From Bettongia penicillata ogilbyi (Eukaryota; Chordata; Mammalia; Diprotodontia; Potoroidae), in the NCBI GenBank assembly GCA_023548195.1, contig JAJHZJ010000023.1, positions 1,023,636 to 1,087,635 of the forward strand: a DNA stretch of 64,000 nt, read 5' to 3'. Position 1 is the stretch's first letter, and each line of letters begins with the position of its first letter. Of the stretch, positions 1 to 9,900 are shown piece after piece. Under the pieces are notes generated by a model. That model searched no databases. It saw only the letters and a program-made list of their open reading frames with translations, and was not told the DNA's origin. Position numbers and translations under genes: made by a program.

Positions 1-10
1 TTCCTGAAAT

Positions 11-283
11 GTGACTAGGCCAGGAGTGGAAACCAAAACCAAAACCATCCCTCCCCCTGGAGGAGTCAAAATCTGTACTGCCTGTAATAAGCAGGCAATG
101 CCCTTCTTTACAATGGTACAAGGACACTCTTTGAAAAGAGAAAACAAATACACAAATGGAGACATTCAATGGATTCTGTTAAAGTGCAATCATTGCAGAT
201 GCTGTACTATCATTTACCAAAGCTTGGGAGATATGGTTGATGTGAAGAAATGGCGAGAGTACATTGATCACAACAAAAGGTAG
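11..283 (+). CDS. Unassigned 90-codon ORF with paired CxxC motifs (partial or relic)
   Basis: Open from just after a TGA at 5-7 to TAG at 281-283. The frame has no usable early ATG (first Met codons are internal), so if real it is an exon or a relic. A possible acceptor (CTAG) lies at 15-18. The translation has protein-like composition: PPPGG, then CTACNKQ, a hydrophobic/charged middle, LKCNHCRCC, and KKWREYIDHNKR at the end. The two CxxC pairs about 40 residues apart suggest a zinc-ribbon-like fold. I do not recognise the family. It lies opposite the probable distal MECP2 3' UTR and could be a terminal exon of a plus-strand gene, a retrocopy, a transposon-derived fragment or chance. Confidence 0.25.
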   Translation: MTRPGVETKTKTIPPPGGVKICTACNKQAMPFFTMVQGHSLKRENKYTNGDIQWILLKCNHCRCCTIIYQSLGDMVDVKKWREYIDHNKR

Positions 284-842
284 GCAGACTCAATTCTGTG
301 AATCAGAAACAGGCTATGGACGTGGTGGGAACTTAGTAAGCACTTCTTTGCTTGTGGAAGGGATCCATTTCCCTTCCTATTTCAAGAACAGTCAGAAAGA
401 GGTGTTCGGGATTTCTTACTGTAATCTTCCCTCCACTCCACAGCTCCAGTAGTGGCTGATAGATGCATTTATCAACTAAGGGGCTTGGAAAAGAAATTTG
501 CATTTATTGCTCACACAGTGGCTGAGTCCTCTGTTTGTACTGACTTGGGAGACTTGCTGAGTGACCCCTTGAAGGGGTTTGGGTAAAATTCTGGCCCCAG
601 AATTTAAATCCACATGAAATTTCAATCAAGAAACAATTCTGTGTCAACAGCAGTGACCAAGATCTGGAAAAGGTCTGGTCTGATCTACTCAAGTGATTTC
701 AACAACGGCCCTTGCCCTTTACACTGCAGGATTTCAATATACCTTGATAATTTCTATTTCACAATTGGGGAATCCAAGGCATCAAGCCACTGCAAAGTAA
801 CCAGAGACCTGAAGTTGTACCACACTTAAGCCAGTAAATCAG
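284..842. other. Distal MECP2 3' UTR or intergenic sequence
   Basis: About 560 bases with no repeat or gene recognised. The minus strand has an AATAAA within GAGCAATAAATGCAAAT near 500-512, which could serve as a poly(A) signal, but no downstream evidence decides this. Confidence 0.3.
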
Positions 843-1040
843 AGGCAGTGTGAAATAGGCTGTTATTAAGCTGGACTTAGAGTCAGGAAGACCGGATTAG
901 GTTCAAATCCTACCTCAGACATTAATTGTGATCCTGGGCAAGTCAATTCACCTTTGTGCCTCAGTTTCTTCATCTATAAAATGAGGGAGTTTGAATCTAT
1001 GGCCTCTAGTCTTTTCCAGCTCTAAGGCTATGATCCTATG
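843..1040 (+). mobile_element. THER/MIR-type CORE-SINE
   Basis: Order of boxes: GAGTCAGGAAGACC, GGTTCAAATCCTACCTCAGAC, CCTGGGCAAGTCA, CCTCAGTTTCTTCATCT, then the tail TCTATGGCCTCTAGTC and TCTAAGGCTATGATCC. It sits antisense to the MECP2 3' UTR. Confidence 0.85.
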
Positions 1041-2939
1041 ATCACTAGACACTGGGTTGTAGCTACAACGTTTTCCTCTGGCCAGCTGGATGCCAGTTTG
1101 TCTGTCATGGATTGTGGAGCTCATATTTTCTGCTTTCCTGGGCTCGAGTCTCTTATTTAAATAACTTAAAATTCAGATGTTCCACTAAGGTACCTCCTTT
1201 CCCCCACTGACATCTGTGAATAACTCCACTCCTTTTTGATGGACTCTACTGAGAGGAAGATTTCACTCAGCTTAGGGATGTGGAGATGGTTCCTCTAATT
1301 TTCACACTGATTAATCTCTAGCCCAGGAATATACAACTCGTAAGTCTGCAACTTCTGGCCACCCAAACTTGCCTTAGGACACCTTTCTATTTTAGCTTCT
1401 GTAATCAATGTGCTGGCAGAGCCCTGGGCTCACATATGCTATTGATGGTTCTGGGTTCATGAACTGTACTGGGGTCTTTAACATTCTGGGCTCCAGACTT
1501 CGAGCTGGGAAGCCCTCCTTCGATTCTTTTTGTGTCTCTTCTCCAGGGTATGAGATAGTCAAGTGCTCAGGCAGACCCCCTGCCCAAATATTGTAATGGA
1601 GTGTTTAAAAAATCACCAGCCTGTTGTTCTTTACCCACTGGGCAGAAAGATGAGTGATGCTTAAACCTGTTATAGCTGTTACCTAGAAGCTGGAGTATAA
1701 TATCTAGTGGTCGAGGCGGGTGAACCCAGTGACAGAAATGAGGCTGAAGATTTTCAATTATGTCCTTCACTCCAAGGACATCTGAAGGTCACCAGTATTC
1801 ACTTATTCTTAGTAGAATCCTTAAGAGAGGCAGCCCAATTATCTCCAACGTTCAAATACATACACAGTGTGGGCCACACTGCTAAACGGTGCCAGATACT
1901 TTGCTTTTGGCATCCCAAGGTACAAATTCCATATAGTCTTTCATTTCCCAAAACCTTGTCCTGTTCAAACCTGTAAAGCACAGGCTCTCACACATGCTGC
2001 TAACTTCCCAGAGGTGACACTGGGACTCAGGGTAAAAGATGGAAAGTACCCCAGAGTTGGAGAGAATTTTCAAGCCACGGTGAAAAATAAATGCAAGAAG
2101 ACCATGCCAACTGCACATCAAAGGAAGGAAAAATCTGCAGCCTCATTTCAGGGGCTTGACTCAGGCTACTTCTGGCTGGTGAGGAAGAGGGAAGGTTGGA
2201 AGAAAGAGAAAAAGGAAAAAAAAAGAACAAAAATGTAAAGAGCCCTGGTCACCACTTGCAGCTTTGGAAATTTCAGTGGAAGAAGTGGAGGGAGATAAAG
2301 GGGCTGCAGAAGTTGACTCGTCCAGAAGAAAGATTCTTATTTTCAAGTGCTGTACCTCCCCTGACTAAAATAGCCCAGAATGAGGTGTAGCGTGTGCCAG
2401 AAAGAGTCCAGTGGGACTCTGTGGGGACCAGAGACTCCTCTTTTCAGGGAACCAGATAGGGTGGAACACTGAACTATCATTCCCTGATGATGGTCCCAAA
2501 AGCTCAATTCTACTGGTCTAAGAATACTTGGAGTATAAGCAAAAACCAAACCAAAACACTAAAAATATCCCTTTCTAATGATAAAGGGGCTTCAAGAAAC
2601 AGACTAGTTAAAGTGCACATGTGGGTGTCCTTTGGAGGCCCATTAGAAATCCACCATTAAAAAAGGACTAAAGGAACACACAAATCCAGAGCGAGGAGAC
2701 TTGGTAGGCTTGGAGCCTTTTCTCCTTAGAGAAAGTGGAAGAGGTGCTACAAGGAATTACACCCTCCTTGGACAACCCAGAAACCCTCCCTTGGGGGGGG
2801 TTATCAGCAGTGAAGCAGGAAGATTGAAAAGTGGTAAGGGCCTAAGGGCTGGGATTGATGAGAGGTTTTATTTTGGGGTACTTGTATGATGTTCAGCAAA
2901 TTGAGACAAATCTACTAAAGGCCAAACAACTGCAGAAAG
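1041..2939 (-). other. MECP2: Probable continuation of MECP2 3' UTR
   Basis: No repeats are obvious and there is no convincing coding sequence. Colinear continuation from the secure 3' UTR, plus partial likeness to the distal human 3' UTR (for example a minus-strand TGTATTTGAACGTT stretch near 1850), suggests it is still transcribed UTR. This is inference: the distal poly(A) site was not located. Confidence 0.5.
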
Positions 2940-3142
2940 ACCTAGAGGGCAAACTCCCTTTGTAAGCTACTGATTGGAACTGTCAACTATGGTTCCTGGT
3001 TACCAAAGACTAATCGAGGAAATGCAGTATTATTTTTATAATAGTTCAATCCTTCATGATTACATCCTCCTAAAGAAGCTGGGAAATGACTGAAAGAGAG
3101 TAGGTGGCACATATTTGACAGTTCACTGCAGCAGCTCACACG

Positions 3143-3182
3143 TGTCACATGTGTATGTATGTGTGTATGTGTGTGTGTGTGT
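3143..3182. repeat. Imperfect (TG)n microsatellite in MECP2 3' UTR
   Basis: A TG/TATG run of about 40 bases. Human has a shorter GTGTGTTGTC stretch at the aligned place from memory, so this is a local expansion of a transcribed repeat. Confidence 0.75.
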
Positions 3183-5111
3183 AAGCAGAAAGCTGCGCTC
3201 TCATTTTACTGTTTTGATAAGGTGCTTCGCAGTTTGATAGATTTCTATACAAGAGACATCTCTGTAAACACAGACAAGGATATACCAATATGATGAAGAT
3301 ATGCAGCAGGATAAGGACTTCCTGAACATCCCAAGAGGTTAAAATGATATATACCCTCCCCAATAGGGAAAAAAAAAAAGCAAATAAAAAGCAAAGGCAA
3401 CTCTTCTCCCCAACCCCCCAAGATTCTAAAATGGATGAAAAGGCCTTATTCAGAGTCTTTGAAAAAGGGTGAGATTTTAAGTCTGCCATCAGAGAAGAGC
3501 TCACTGGGAGTGTGAGGATCAGGTATGCACTTGGGGGCTGGCTTCTAAACCACTGAACAGATCTTGGAGTGTTCACTTGTTTGTAATACTGTGCCCTAGG
3601 AGGAACAGTTTGTAACCTTTCAAAGGCCAAAGTGGAGACGAGAAAAAAGCATCATGATTGTGCTGTCCACTTGGCTAGGAGGTTTGTTTCATCGCTTTGG
3701 TAGGCAGAAAGAATCCTCTGTCACTCTGGCAGATCTCAGAGTGTTTTCCAAACTTGTTTTTTGCTTTTATGTAATTGAAGACTGGGAAGGCAAGTTTTGG
3801 GGGTTTGAATAGGGTTATGCTTTTTGTTTACTAGGCCTCAAGCTCCTATGACCAGATTCAACAAGTGATTTTCTTTAATGGCATGAAAGCAAATGACCAG
3901 GTGTACATGTCCCAGGAAAGAGGGCTTGGTTAGTATTACCCAGCCAGGAGCCTGCAAGGGCCAGTTCAGTATCCAACTAAACCAAGAGTACTCATTGCTG
4001 ATGCCTAAGGAGGGGTAAAAGAGTTTTTAAAGGAAAGGAAAAATGGCAGGAGAGAAAAGTAAATGGTCAGGAAGTCCTTATAAAACTGCAGTGAACACTT
4101 AAGAGTTTCGAAGCTTCGTGGGAACCCTGTGTGCTAATCCCACTTTAAAACAAGCGCAGATACCTACAAGAATAGGGCATTCAAAACCCCATCACACCAG
4201 TGTCTTAAATAAGTGGCAAGGGCATGTTACCCATTGAAGCCAGTTTTCTGTTGAACATCTCAGTCAGTTTGTTTTGAAGTGGGAATGGGAATGATCACAC
4301 AATTGTGCAGACAGTTCTAACCTGTCCCTAAGCTAGTAGCACTGGAAAAGAACTGGAAGAACAGTTTTCTTTCTCACTGCCTATCTATGTGCATACACAC
4401 CCAGACATACACAAGGTCTACTAAATGAAGCAGCTGCAGCTCAAGATTGCTTTTGGTGGTTGGGGATTCCTCCATAGGGGCCTCTTTCAAGTCAACTCCT
4501 GGTGGGTAGGGCTTTAACCACTCTTCTTCAGGCTGAGCTATCCTGTTTCTATTCCTTTTATAATGCCTTCCCCCACCCTAACACTCACTTGGAGCCCCTT
4601 GGGATTAGATGATGCCACCTGGCCCCTAGTCAAGGTCTCCTCTAGTGCCAACTGCTCAGTGCTCTACTGTCTGTCTCAACCCTCTTTCCTAAGGAATCTA
4701 ATCAACCCTCCCCCCACCCCCCGGCCCCCTCAGGGGAAAAAAAACCCCTCAACATAATAATTTAAGACCTTGGACTAGAATGTTAATGGCACTGAAAATG
4801 TAAGCTCCCACTAACCCTACTCTGTTAGGTCTCTAGTGACAACCAGTACACCATCCCTCTCCCAACAGGGATGAATGGAGGGCAGGTGCTGGTGTACCCT
4901 AAAAAGCCTGATAAACAGCTTGTCTGGTCAGTAGTATATGCAGCAAGCCTTGTTGAAGGAGCCTATTATAGAAAAGTGCAAAGCTGCTTCTGGCCCTGGT
5001 TAGGTCTTCAACCTGACTGTGCTTGTCGGTAAGAAAAACATCCCAAGTGCTCCAACTACTCCCACCCTGAAGCCACGAAACTCTAAGTTGACTGAAAAAA
5101 AAAAAACCCTT

Positions 5112-5117
5112 TTTAAT
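5112..5117 (-). promoter_or_regulatory. MECP2: Candidate proximal poly(A) signal ATTAAA
   Basis: On the minus strand, about 100 nt after the stop, GAAATTAAAAAG contains ATTAAA. It is followed within 10 nt by GGG and a U-rich run (minus-strand T tract, 5093-5106), as expected of a cleavage/polyadenylation site. From memory, human has AATAAA at the aligned position. It would produce the short-UTR MECP2 mRNA. Confidence 0.55.
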
Positions 5118-5178
5118 TTCAGTTAATCGGGAAGCTTTGTCCGAGCCCTGCCCATAAGGAGAAGAGACAACAGCTGCC

Positions 5179-5184
5179 TTTATT
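5179..5184 (-). promoter_or_regulatory. MECP2: AATAAA hexamer just after MECP2 stop
   Basis: Minus-strand AATAAA in AAGAATAAAGGCAGC lies about 32 nt past the TGA and is conserved in human as I recall. It may act with the ATTAAA at 5112-5117. Use as a signal is unproven because no GU-rich element follows closely. Confidence 0.35.
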
Positions 5185-5215
5185 CTTTTGTTTTTTAAAT
5201 CCACTTTTTAAAAAG

Positions 5216-6338
5216 TCAGCTAACTCTCTCTGTCACGGGCGTCCGGCTGTCCACAGGCTCCTCTCGATTTGGCCTTGGCATGGAGGACGAAACAATGTCC
5301 TTTCGGTCTCCCTCTGCGCGGTGTTTGAATTTTTCTGCTGCCGCAGTGGTGGTGGTGGTGGCGGTGGCGGTGGCGGCAGCGGCGGCGGCAGCGGCCATAG
5401 GCTGAGTCTTAGCGGGCTCCTTTGTGCAGCCATCACTCTCAGGTGGCCCCCCTCTTGGCATCTTCTCTTCTTTGAAAACTTTGCTGCTTAAGTCCTGAGG
5501 ATCAGGGGGGCTTTTGCTGTCCTTGGAGCTCTCTGGCTCAGGGTGAGGAGGGGGTGGGGCCTTGGGGGACTCTGACGAAGGGTAGTAGTGGTGGTGGTGG
5601 TACTGTTGCTGCTGCTGTTCCTTTTTCGGGGGGGAAGAGGAGGTACTGCCGCTTCGCCCTTTGGGGCTGCTCTCTTTGCTTTTCCGACCTGGGCTCTTTC
5701 CAGGCTTGAGTCCTTTCCCACTCTTCTCCCCCACAGTTGAGACAAGCAGAGGCTTCACCACTTCCTTCACTTCGATGCTGACAGTTTCTCGGGTCTTCCG
5801 CTTTTTGATGGGCAGCACAGTTTCATGAATGGATCTGATGGAAGACTCTTTGATTGCTTTCTTCTTGGCTTCGACAGCAGCAGCAGCCACCATACTCCCT
5901 GGCTTCCGGCCCCGTTTCTTAGGGATGACCTGTGGCTCACTCTCAACTTTCCGCTTCCTGCCTGGGCGTTTGATCACCATGACTTGGGTGGATGTGGTGG
6001 CCCCACCCCCTTCAGCTTTCCCCCCAGGTGAAGGCTGAAAAGGCATCTTGACTAGGAGCTTCCCAGGACTTTTCTCAATCACCCTTTTGACCTGGACCCC
6101 TTCTGAGGCCGTTGCCCTGGGTTTCACTGTGCCGCTCCCTTTGGGCCGTCCCCTCCCTCGGCCTGTCCCTGGAGCCTTGGGGGATTTGGACTTCTTAGGT
6201 GGTTTCTGCTCTCGTCGGGAGGGACTCCCTCTCCCAGTTACCGTGAAGTCAAAATCATTAGGGTCCAGGGAGGTGTCTCCTACCTTTTCGAAGTATGCAA
6301 TCAACTCTACCTTGGAGCGAAAAGCTTTTCCCTGTGGA
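5216..6338 (-). CDS. MECP2: MECP2 terminal coding exon (exon 4): rest of MBD, ID, TRD/NID, C-terminal domain
   Basis: MeCP2 is a nuclear chromatin protein that binds methylated CpG/CpA DNA and recruits NCoR/SMRT-HDAC3 corepressors. This exon starts after a CAG acceptor (6341-6339). Its first T completes the Asn126 codon split with exon 3, followed by PQGKAFRSK (exon frame read directly), and it runs 373 residues to TGA at 5218-5216. Visible in order: second half of the MBD (human numbering 126-162, including FDFTVTGRG with Thr158); AT-hook GRGRGRPKG (about 6131-6165); basic NLS/TRD with RPGRKRK and second AT-hook KKRGRKPG (about 5898-5930); NCoR-interaction motif [15 protein letters not shown] (5766-5812, with the Arg306 and Thr308 equivalents); Gln/His/Tyr tract (5581-5620); Pro-rich stretch; Ala/Thr tract (5335-5398); and the conserved end PVTERVS. 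Human has 360 residues after Asn126, so this protein is 13 longer, by expansion in the C-terminal domain. Colinear with human up to about residue 350. Identification is essentially certain. Confidence 0.98.
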
Positions 6339-6544
6339 CTGTGGAAGAGAGACAGAAAGAATGATCATTAAATATTATCCTTGGAAATGTCACAGGTGGG
6401 AGAGGTAGAGAAGATGGCAATGAATTCTTTTATAGAGAAAACTACAGAAAGCAAAGATTTATCTATCTGGCTTTGGAAAACTGCTCCCTTCAAGTTGGTG
6501 TGTTAAAAACAGAGGCAGGAGAAGGTCATGATATGAGAACCAGT

Positions 6545-6690
6545 CTAGTGCTATGGAGAGAAATCTGGATGATTAGTCAGGAGTTCTGAGTTCTAACCCT
6601 ACCTCTATCACTAATGAACTATGTGATCTTGGATGAGCCATAACCTCTTTATGCCTCAGTTTCCTAATCTGTCAAATGAAAATTCATTCA
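6545..6690 (+). mobile_element. MIR/THER-type SINE
   Basis: Diverged SINE: CAGGAGTTCTGAGTTCTAACCC, ATGTGATCTTGGATGAGCC and CCTCAGTTTCCTAATCTG in the expected order. Confidence 0.75.
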
Positions 6691-8190
6691 TCCAACCCCT
6701 CATTTCTTCAGCACTATGTGCAGAGCACTGTGCTGGGAGCTGGAGGAGATGCAAATGTAAAATTTGAAAAAGATACTGTCCTCATGGGCAGTACAGTCTA
6801 GGAGAGAGAGGGAAGATACATATACAGATCATTCTAACACCCAATATTATATAACTGAATCAGTAGGGTAAAAAACAAAGTGCTTCTGAGAGCTAAGGAG
6901 AAAGGTTGAAGTCATCTTGGAGGATTAGGGAAGGCAGCATTTGAGATGAACTTTCAAAGATGAGTGGAAATTCAGTAAGCAAAGAAAGAGACGGAGCCAT
7001 GTCAAACATATTTAGGCAGCAGAGGATAGTCCTCTTTGGTGGGAGCACACAGCATGTGGGGGGGAGTAGTATGAAATAAGGTAGGGTGATTAAGGTAGGG
7101 GGATTCAAATGGCAGGCCAACTAGTGAGGATTTTACTCAGTAGGAAATAGGAGCAATGGAGTGTCATAAGCACCTCCAGGCAGAAGATTTTTTTTTTTTT
7201 TTGGCAGCACCAACAAGTGAAAAGAATGGGATGGAAAGAGGGAGAGAGGGAAGCAGGAGAATCTGAAAGGAATCTCCTGCAGTGGTCCAGGTGGGTGGCA
7301 ATAAAAGCCTACAACAGGGTGGGAACAGAGAGAAGAGGAAGGATGGGACAGGTATTGTGAAGGTCGTATCAATGAACCATGATAACCATCTGGATAGGAA
7401 AGATAAAGGAGAGGAAAGAAGAAAGAGAAATAAGATTTTGAATGTGGGACACTAGAGGGAAAATGGGGCCCCAAGACAGAATTAGTGACACCAGGAGAGA
7501 TAGTAGGTGTAGGGGGAAGAAAAACTCAATTTTATACATACTGAGTTTCAGTTACTGGTGGCATATCAAGGGAGAGATATCCTATGGGGGTATTGAGAGA
7601 TGTACGTCTGGAACTCAGAGGTTAGAATGGGAGAAACAGACATGGAAATCATCCTTCTATAGGTGGTGGATGAAACCATGGGAGGGAATGAGACTGCCAA
7701 GGGAGAAACTGGAGAGGGAAAAGAGGGCCAAAGATAGTCTCTTGGAGAACACTCACTTTAAGGGGCTGAGAGAAAAGGATGACGATCTAGCAAAGGAGAC
7801 AGAGAAGGAGCAGCTGGAGAGGTAGATGTGATGCCTCTAGGACCATGTGACGTCTCTGAAGCCAGATAGCAGCCAGAAGTAGTAGTCAGTGTCTAAAGCT
7901 GCATAGAGGTTAAGGAAGAAGAGGAAAAAGGCCACTGGATTTAGTGACTGGTTGGTTATTAGTGATTAGTAAGAGTGCAGTTTCAGTAGAGTGGCAGGGA
8001 GAAAGCCAGATTGCAAAGGAGTGAAGGGAGAAAATAGAGAAATGGAGGCATTGGCTAGAGAGAATTTTTAAAAAATGCTTATTGGGAGAAGAGAGAAATG
8101 AGGTGGTAGCAGGAGAGGAGAGAGAAGGGTCATGAAGCTTTTTAAAGGATTAGGCAACCTGAATATGCCTGGAAACAGGAGCAGGTAGCA
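6690..8190 (-). mobile_element. L2-clade LINE fragment, 5'-truncated and decayed
   Basis: The plus strand reads as antisense L2: CACTGTGCTGGGAGC and an antisense 3' UTR near 6715-6850, then GTGGTCCAGGTGGGTGGC near 7280. Near 7930-8015, ATTTAGTGACTGG, GCAGTTTCAGTAGAGTGG and AAGCCAGATTGCAAAGG are the reverse complement of the RT segment around the FRP...TETAL-type motif. Stops and indels break the frame throughout. It occupies a large part of intron 3 in the sense of MECP2. Confidence 0.75.
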
Positions 8191-8195
8191 AAGAT

Positions 8196-8208
8196 TGAGA
8201 GTGAGAGT

Positions 8209-8240
<32 letters not shown>

Positions 8241-8320
8241 AAGAAAGAGAGAGAGAGAGAAAGAGAGAGAGAGAAAGAGAGAAAGAGAGAGAGAGAAAGA
8301 GAGAAAGAGAGAGAGAGAGT
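8196..8320. repeat. (GA)n / (GAAA)n microsatellite
   Basis: About 125 bases of GAGAGA with interspersed GAAAGA. It generates the spurious Ser/Leu-rich minus-strand ORF here. Confidence 0.97.
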
Positions 8321-8399
8321 GTCAATGAATGAAAGAAAGGGAATGACTTCTAGAACAAGGTATTTGGGGAGGTGGGAGGGAAGGCACCACAGGGTTAGA

Positions 8400-8480
8400 G
8401 CTAGTGCCTTCTAATTTCCCAAACATCTTTGCATTCATTCTTATTCAATTCTCATAATGACCCTATGAGCTAGCCAGGCT
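8400..8480 (-). mobile_element. MIR 3' fragment
   Basis: CATTCATTCTTATTCAATTC then TCATAATGACCCTATGAG matches the antisense MIR core/tail (CTCACAACAACCCTATGAGGT). Confidence 0.5.
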
Positions 8481-8554
8481 AAGCAGACCTTCTATTTCCT
8501 TCCTAGAAATTACTGTCTCTCCAAAGCAGGGTGGTAAATACTGGAAAAAGCATC

Positions 8555-8760
8555 GAGGCAGGAGAGACCTAGCTCTGAATGTAACATTGGATGTTTACTG
8601 GTTATATGATCATGGGCACATCACTTAACTTTCCTTAGTTTCAGTTTTCTCATCTGTAAAATAGAGATCAGGGTTATGAGTTTCAAATGAGAATGTATAA
8701 ATCACTTGGTAAACCTTAAGGCAATACAGTAATGTCAGCCAACTGTATTACCTCTAAGAT
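8555..8760 (+). mobile_element. MIR SINE
   Basis: MIR boxes in order: GAGACCTAGCTCTGAATG, ATATGATCATGGGCACATC, TCATCTGTAAAATAGAGATC, AAATGAGAATG and the 3' part GTAAACCTTAAGGCA. Confidence 0.8.
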
Positions 8761-8869
8761 TTGAAACTGAAATTTTACTCTCTGCCTCCAACCTTCCATC
8801 CTCTTACCTCTCGCATTGTCTTACACTAAACTTAGTTGGTCTTCCAACTACAGGTAGAGGAGGAATTAA

Positions 8870-9560
8870 AGAAGTAGTTGGTGTCTCCTGGCTAAGGGAT
8901 ATCAAGACAGCTTATTTGTCAACATGACACAAACAATGGCAAGGTCCACTTGCCTTCCCCAGGGCATGTATCCAGGATGTGACAGAAAGACTCTTGAGAA
9001 CTGTCAAATCTAACAACCATTAGCCAATTCGGGTGATTCATGTGTGTACAAATGATACCACAAGAAAGAACTTAAGAAGCACTGCTAGAGTGACTATGAA
9101 GTCCTTGGTAAAAAGCTGAAGACCTTGGGTCAATGCCTATGGCTCTGCATTGTATTTGGCGGACTCAAAAGTGAAAGGAGGATTTGGGAAGCTAAGAAAT
9201 GTCTACTCTAAACAGCTGATGTCTGAGAATAGGATTTGGATTTCTGGATCATGGCCTAAAATACAGGAATGATAGGGTTTGGCAAGGGATGGGATGTCCT
9301 TCATATCAAGTGTACCCAAAAATACCTGCCTGGAATCTTGTAAACTCTTTCAGAAGAGAACTTGAGATGAAAAAGAGAGAAGGAGAAAACCTTTCACACA
9401 GAGCTGACAGACCTGGTACCAAAGAGAACAGGAGGTACAATGAAGAAGGTAGAACAGCAAAAGAGAGGACCAATAATTCATAGGAGAAGAGAAGAGAACC
9501 AGCAATAGAAGTCATGGCCTCAGATGTCCAACGTAAGGTTAATGAGCACTGAGTCAGCGA
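8870..9560 (+). mobile_element. CR1/L3 LINE, ORF1 esterase-like region (pseudogene)
   Basis: Conceptual translation across frameshifts gives SWLRDIK, then VIHVCTNDTTRKNL...VLGKKLKTLG, the GDSL/SGNH-esterase-like 'H.GTND' block typical of CR1/L3 ORF1. After this comes IPAWNL and the charged tail ELEMKKREGENLSHRADRPG. Several stops and indels make it dead. It lies in intron 3, antisense to MECP2. Confidence 0.75.
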
Positions 9561-9734
9561 CACTGATACAAGGATGAAAATCGACTCTAATTTAGCACTG
9601 GGAGAAATAACAATGAATATTAACCTGGAACTGGGGGGAGAAACATAGTTGAAAAGAGCTGAGTGCAGATCAACAGATCATTTTGACAGAGTGGGAAATT
9701 AGATGAGGAGTTTGGGGAATAAATTACAAACCTG

Positions 9735-9900
9735 GAATGGAAAAACTCCCTAACAACTAGGGTTATCCAAAAGTAGAATGAACTACTTTGAAAGTCAAAG
9801 GTAGAGAGAGGAAGCTAGATGACCAACTGGTTGGGGATATTGTAGAGAGGATTCAGATATGGGTTGGAGTGGATGAATTTCAATGACCTTTCAACTTAGA
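9735..9900 (+). mobile_element. CR1/L3 LINE 3' end
   Basis: CCAAAAGTAGAATGAACTAC, then GATGACCAACTGGTTGGGGA, TATTGTAGAGAGGATTC and a last part like 'GGACTAGATGACCTTTCAACTT' in degraded form. It is in the same orientation as the ORF1 part at 8870, so both may come from one element that lost ORF2. Confidence 0.75.

Larger units (their letters stand above)
2940..5215 (-). other. MECP2: MECP2 3' UTR, proximal part (conserved)
   Basis: Read on the minus strand, the sequence after the stop keeps several blocks that match the human MECP2 3' UTR as I remember it. About 5030-5190 holds AATAAAGGCAGCTGTTG, TCTCTTCTCCTTATGGG and the segment around AGAGTTTCGTGGCTTCAGGG. About 4080-4350 holds TTTTATAAGGACTTCCTGA, GCGCTTGTTTTAAAGTGGG and TTCCCACTTCAAAACAAAC. 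About 3190-3330 holds CAGGAAGTCCTTATC followed by ATATCTTCATCATATTGG. About 2980-3070 holds GGAACCATAGTTGACAG. Human MECP2 has a very long, alternatively polyadenylated 3' UTR (about 8.5 kb) with post-transcriptional control, which explains this conservation of non-coding DNA. ORFs here are incidental. Confidence 0.9.

Noticed and set aside
3145..3630. 161-codon minus-strand ORF
   Set aside because: Lies inside the conserved MECP2 3' UTR, and the frame is partly the TG microsatellite. Conservation with human is at nucleotide, not protein level.
5233..6371. Other-frame and opposite-strand ORFs over exon 4
   Set aside because: Shadows of the GC-rich MECP2 coding frame.
8068..8325. 85-codon Ser/Leu-repeat ORF
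   Set aside because: Translation of a (GA)n microsatellite.
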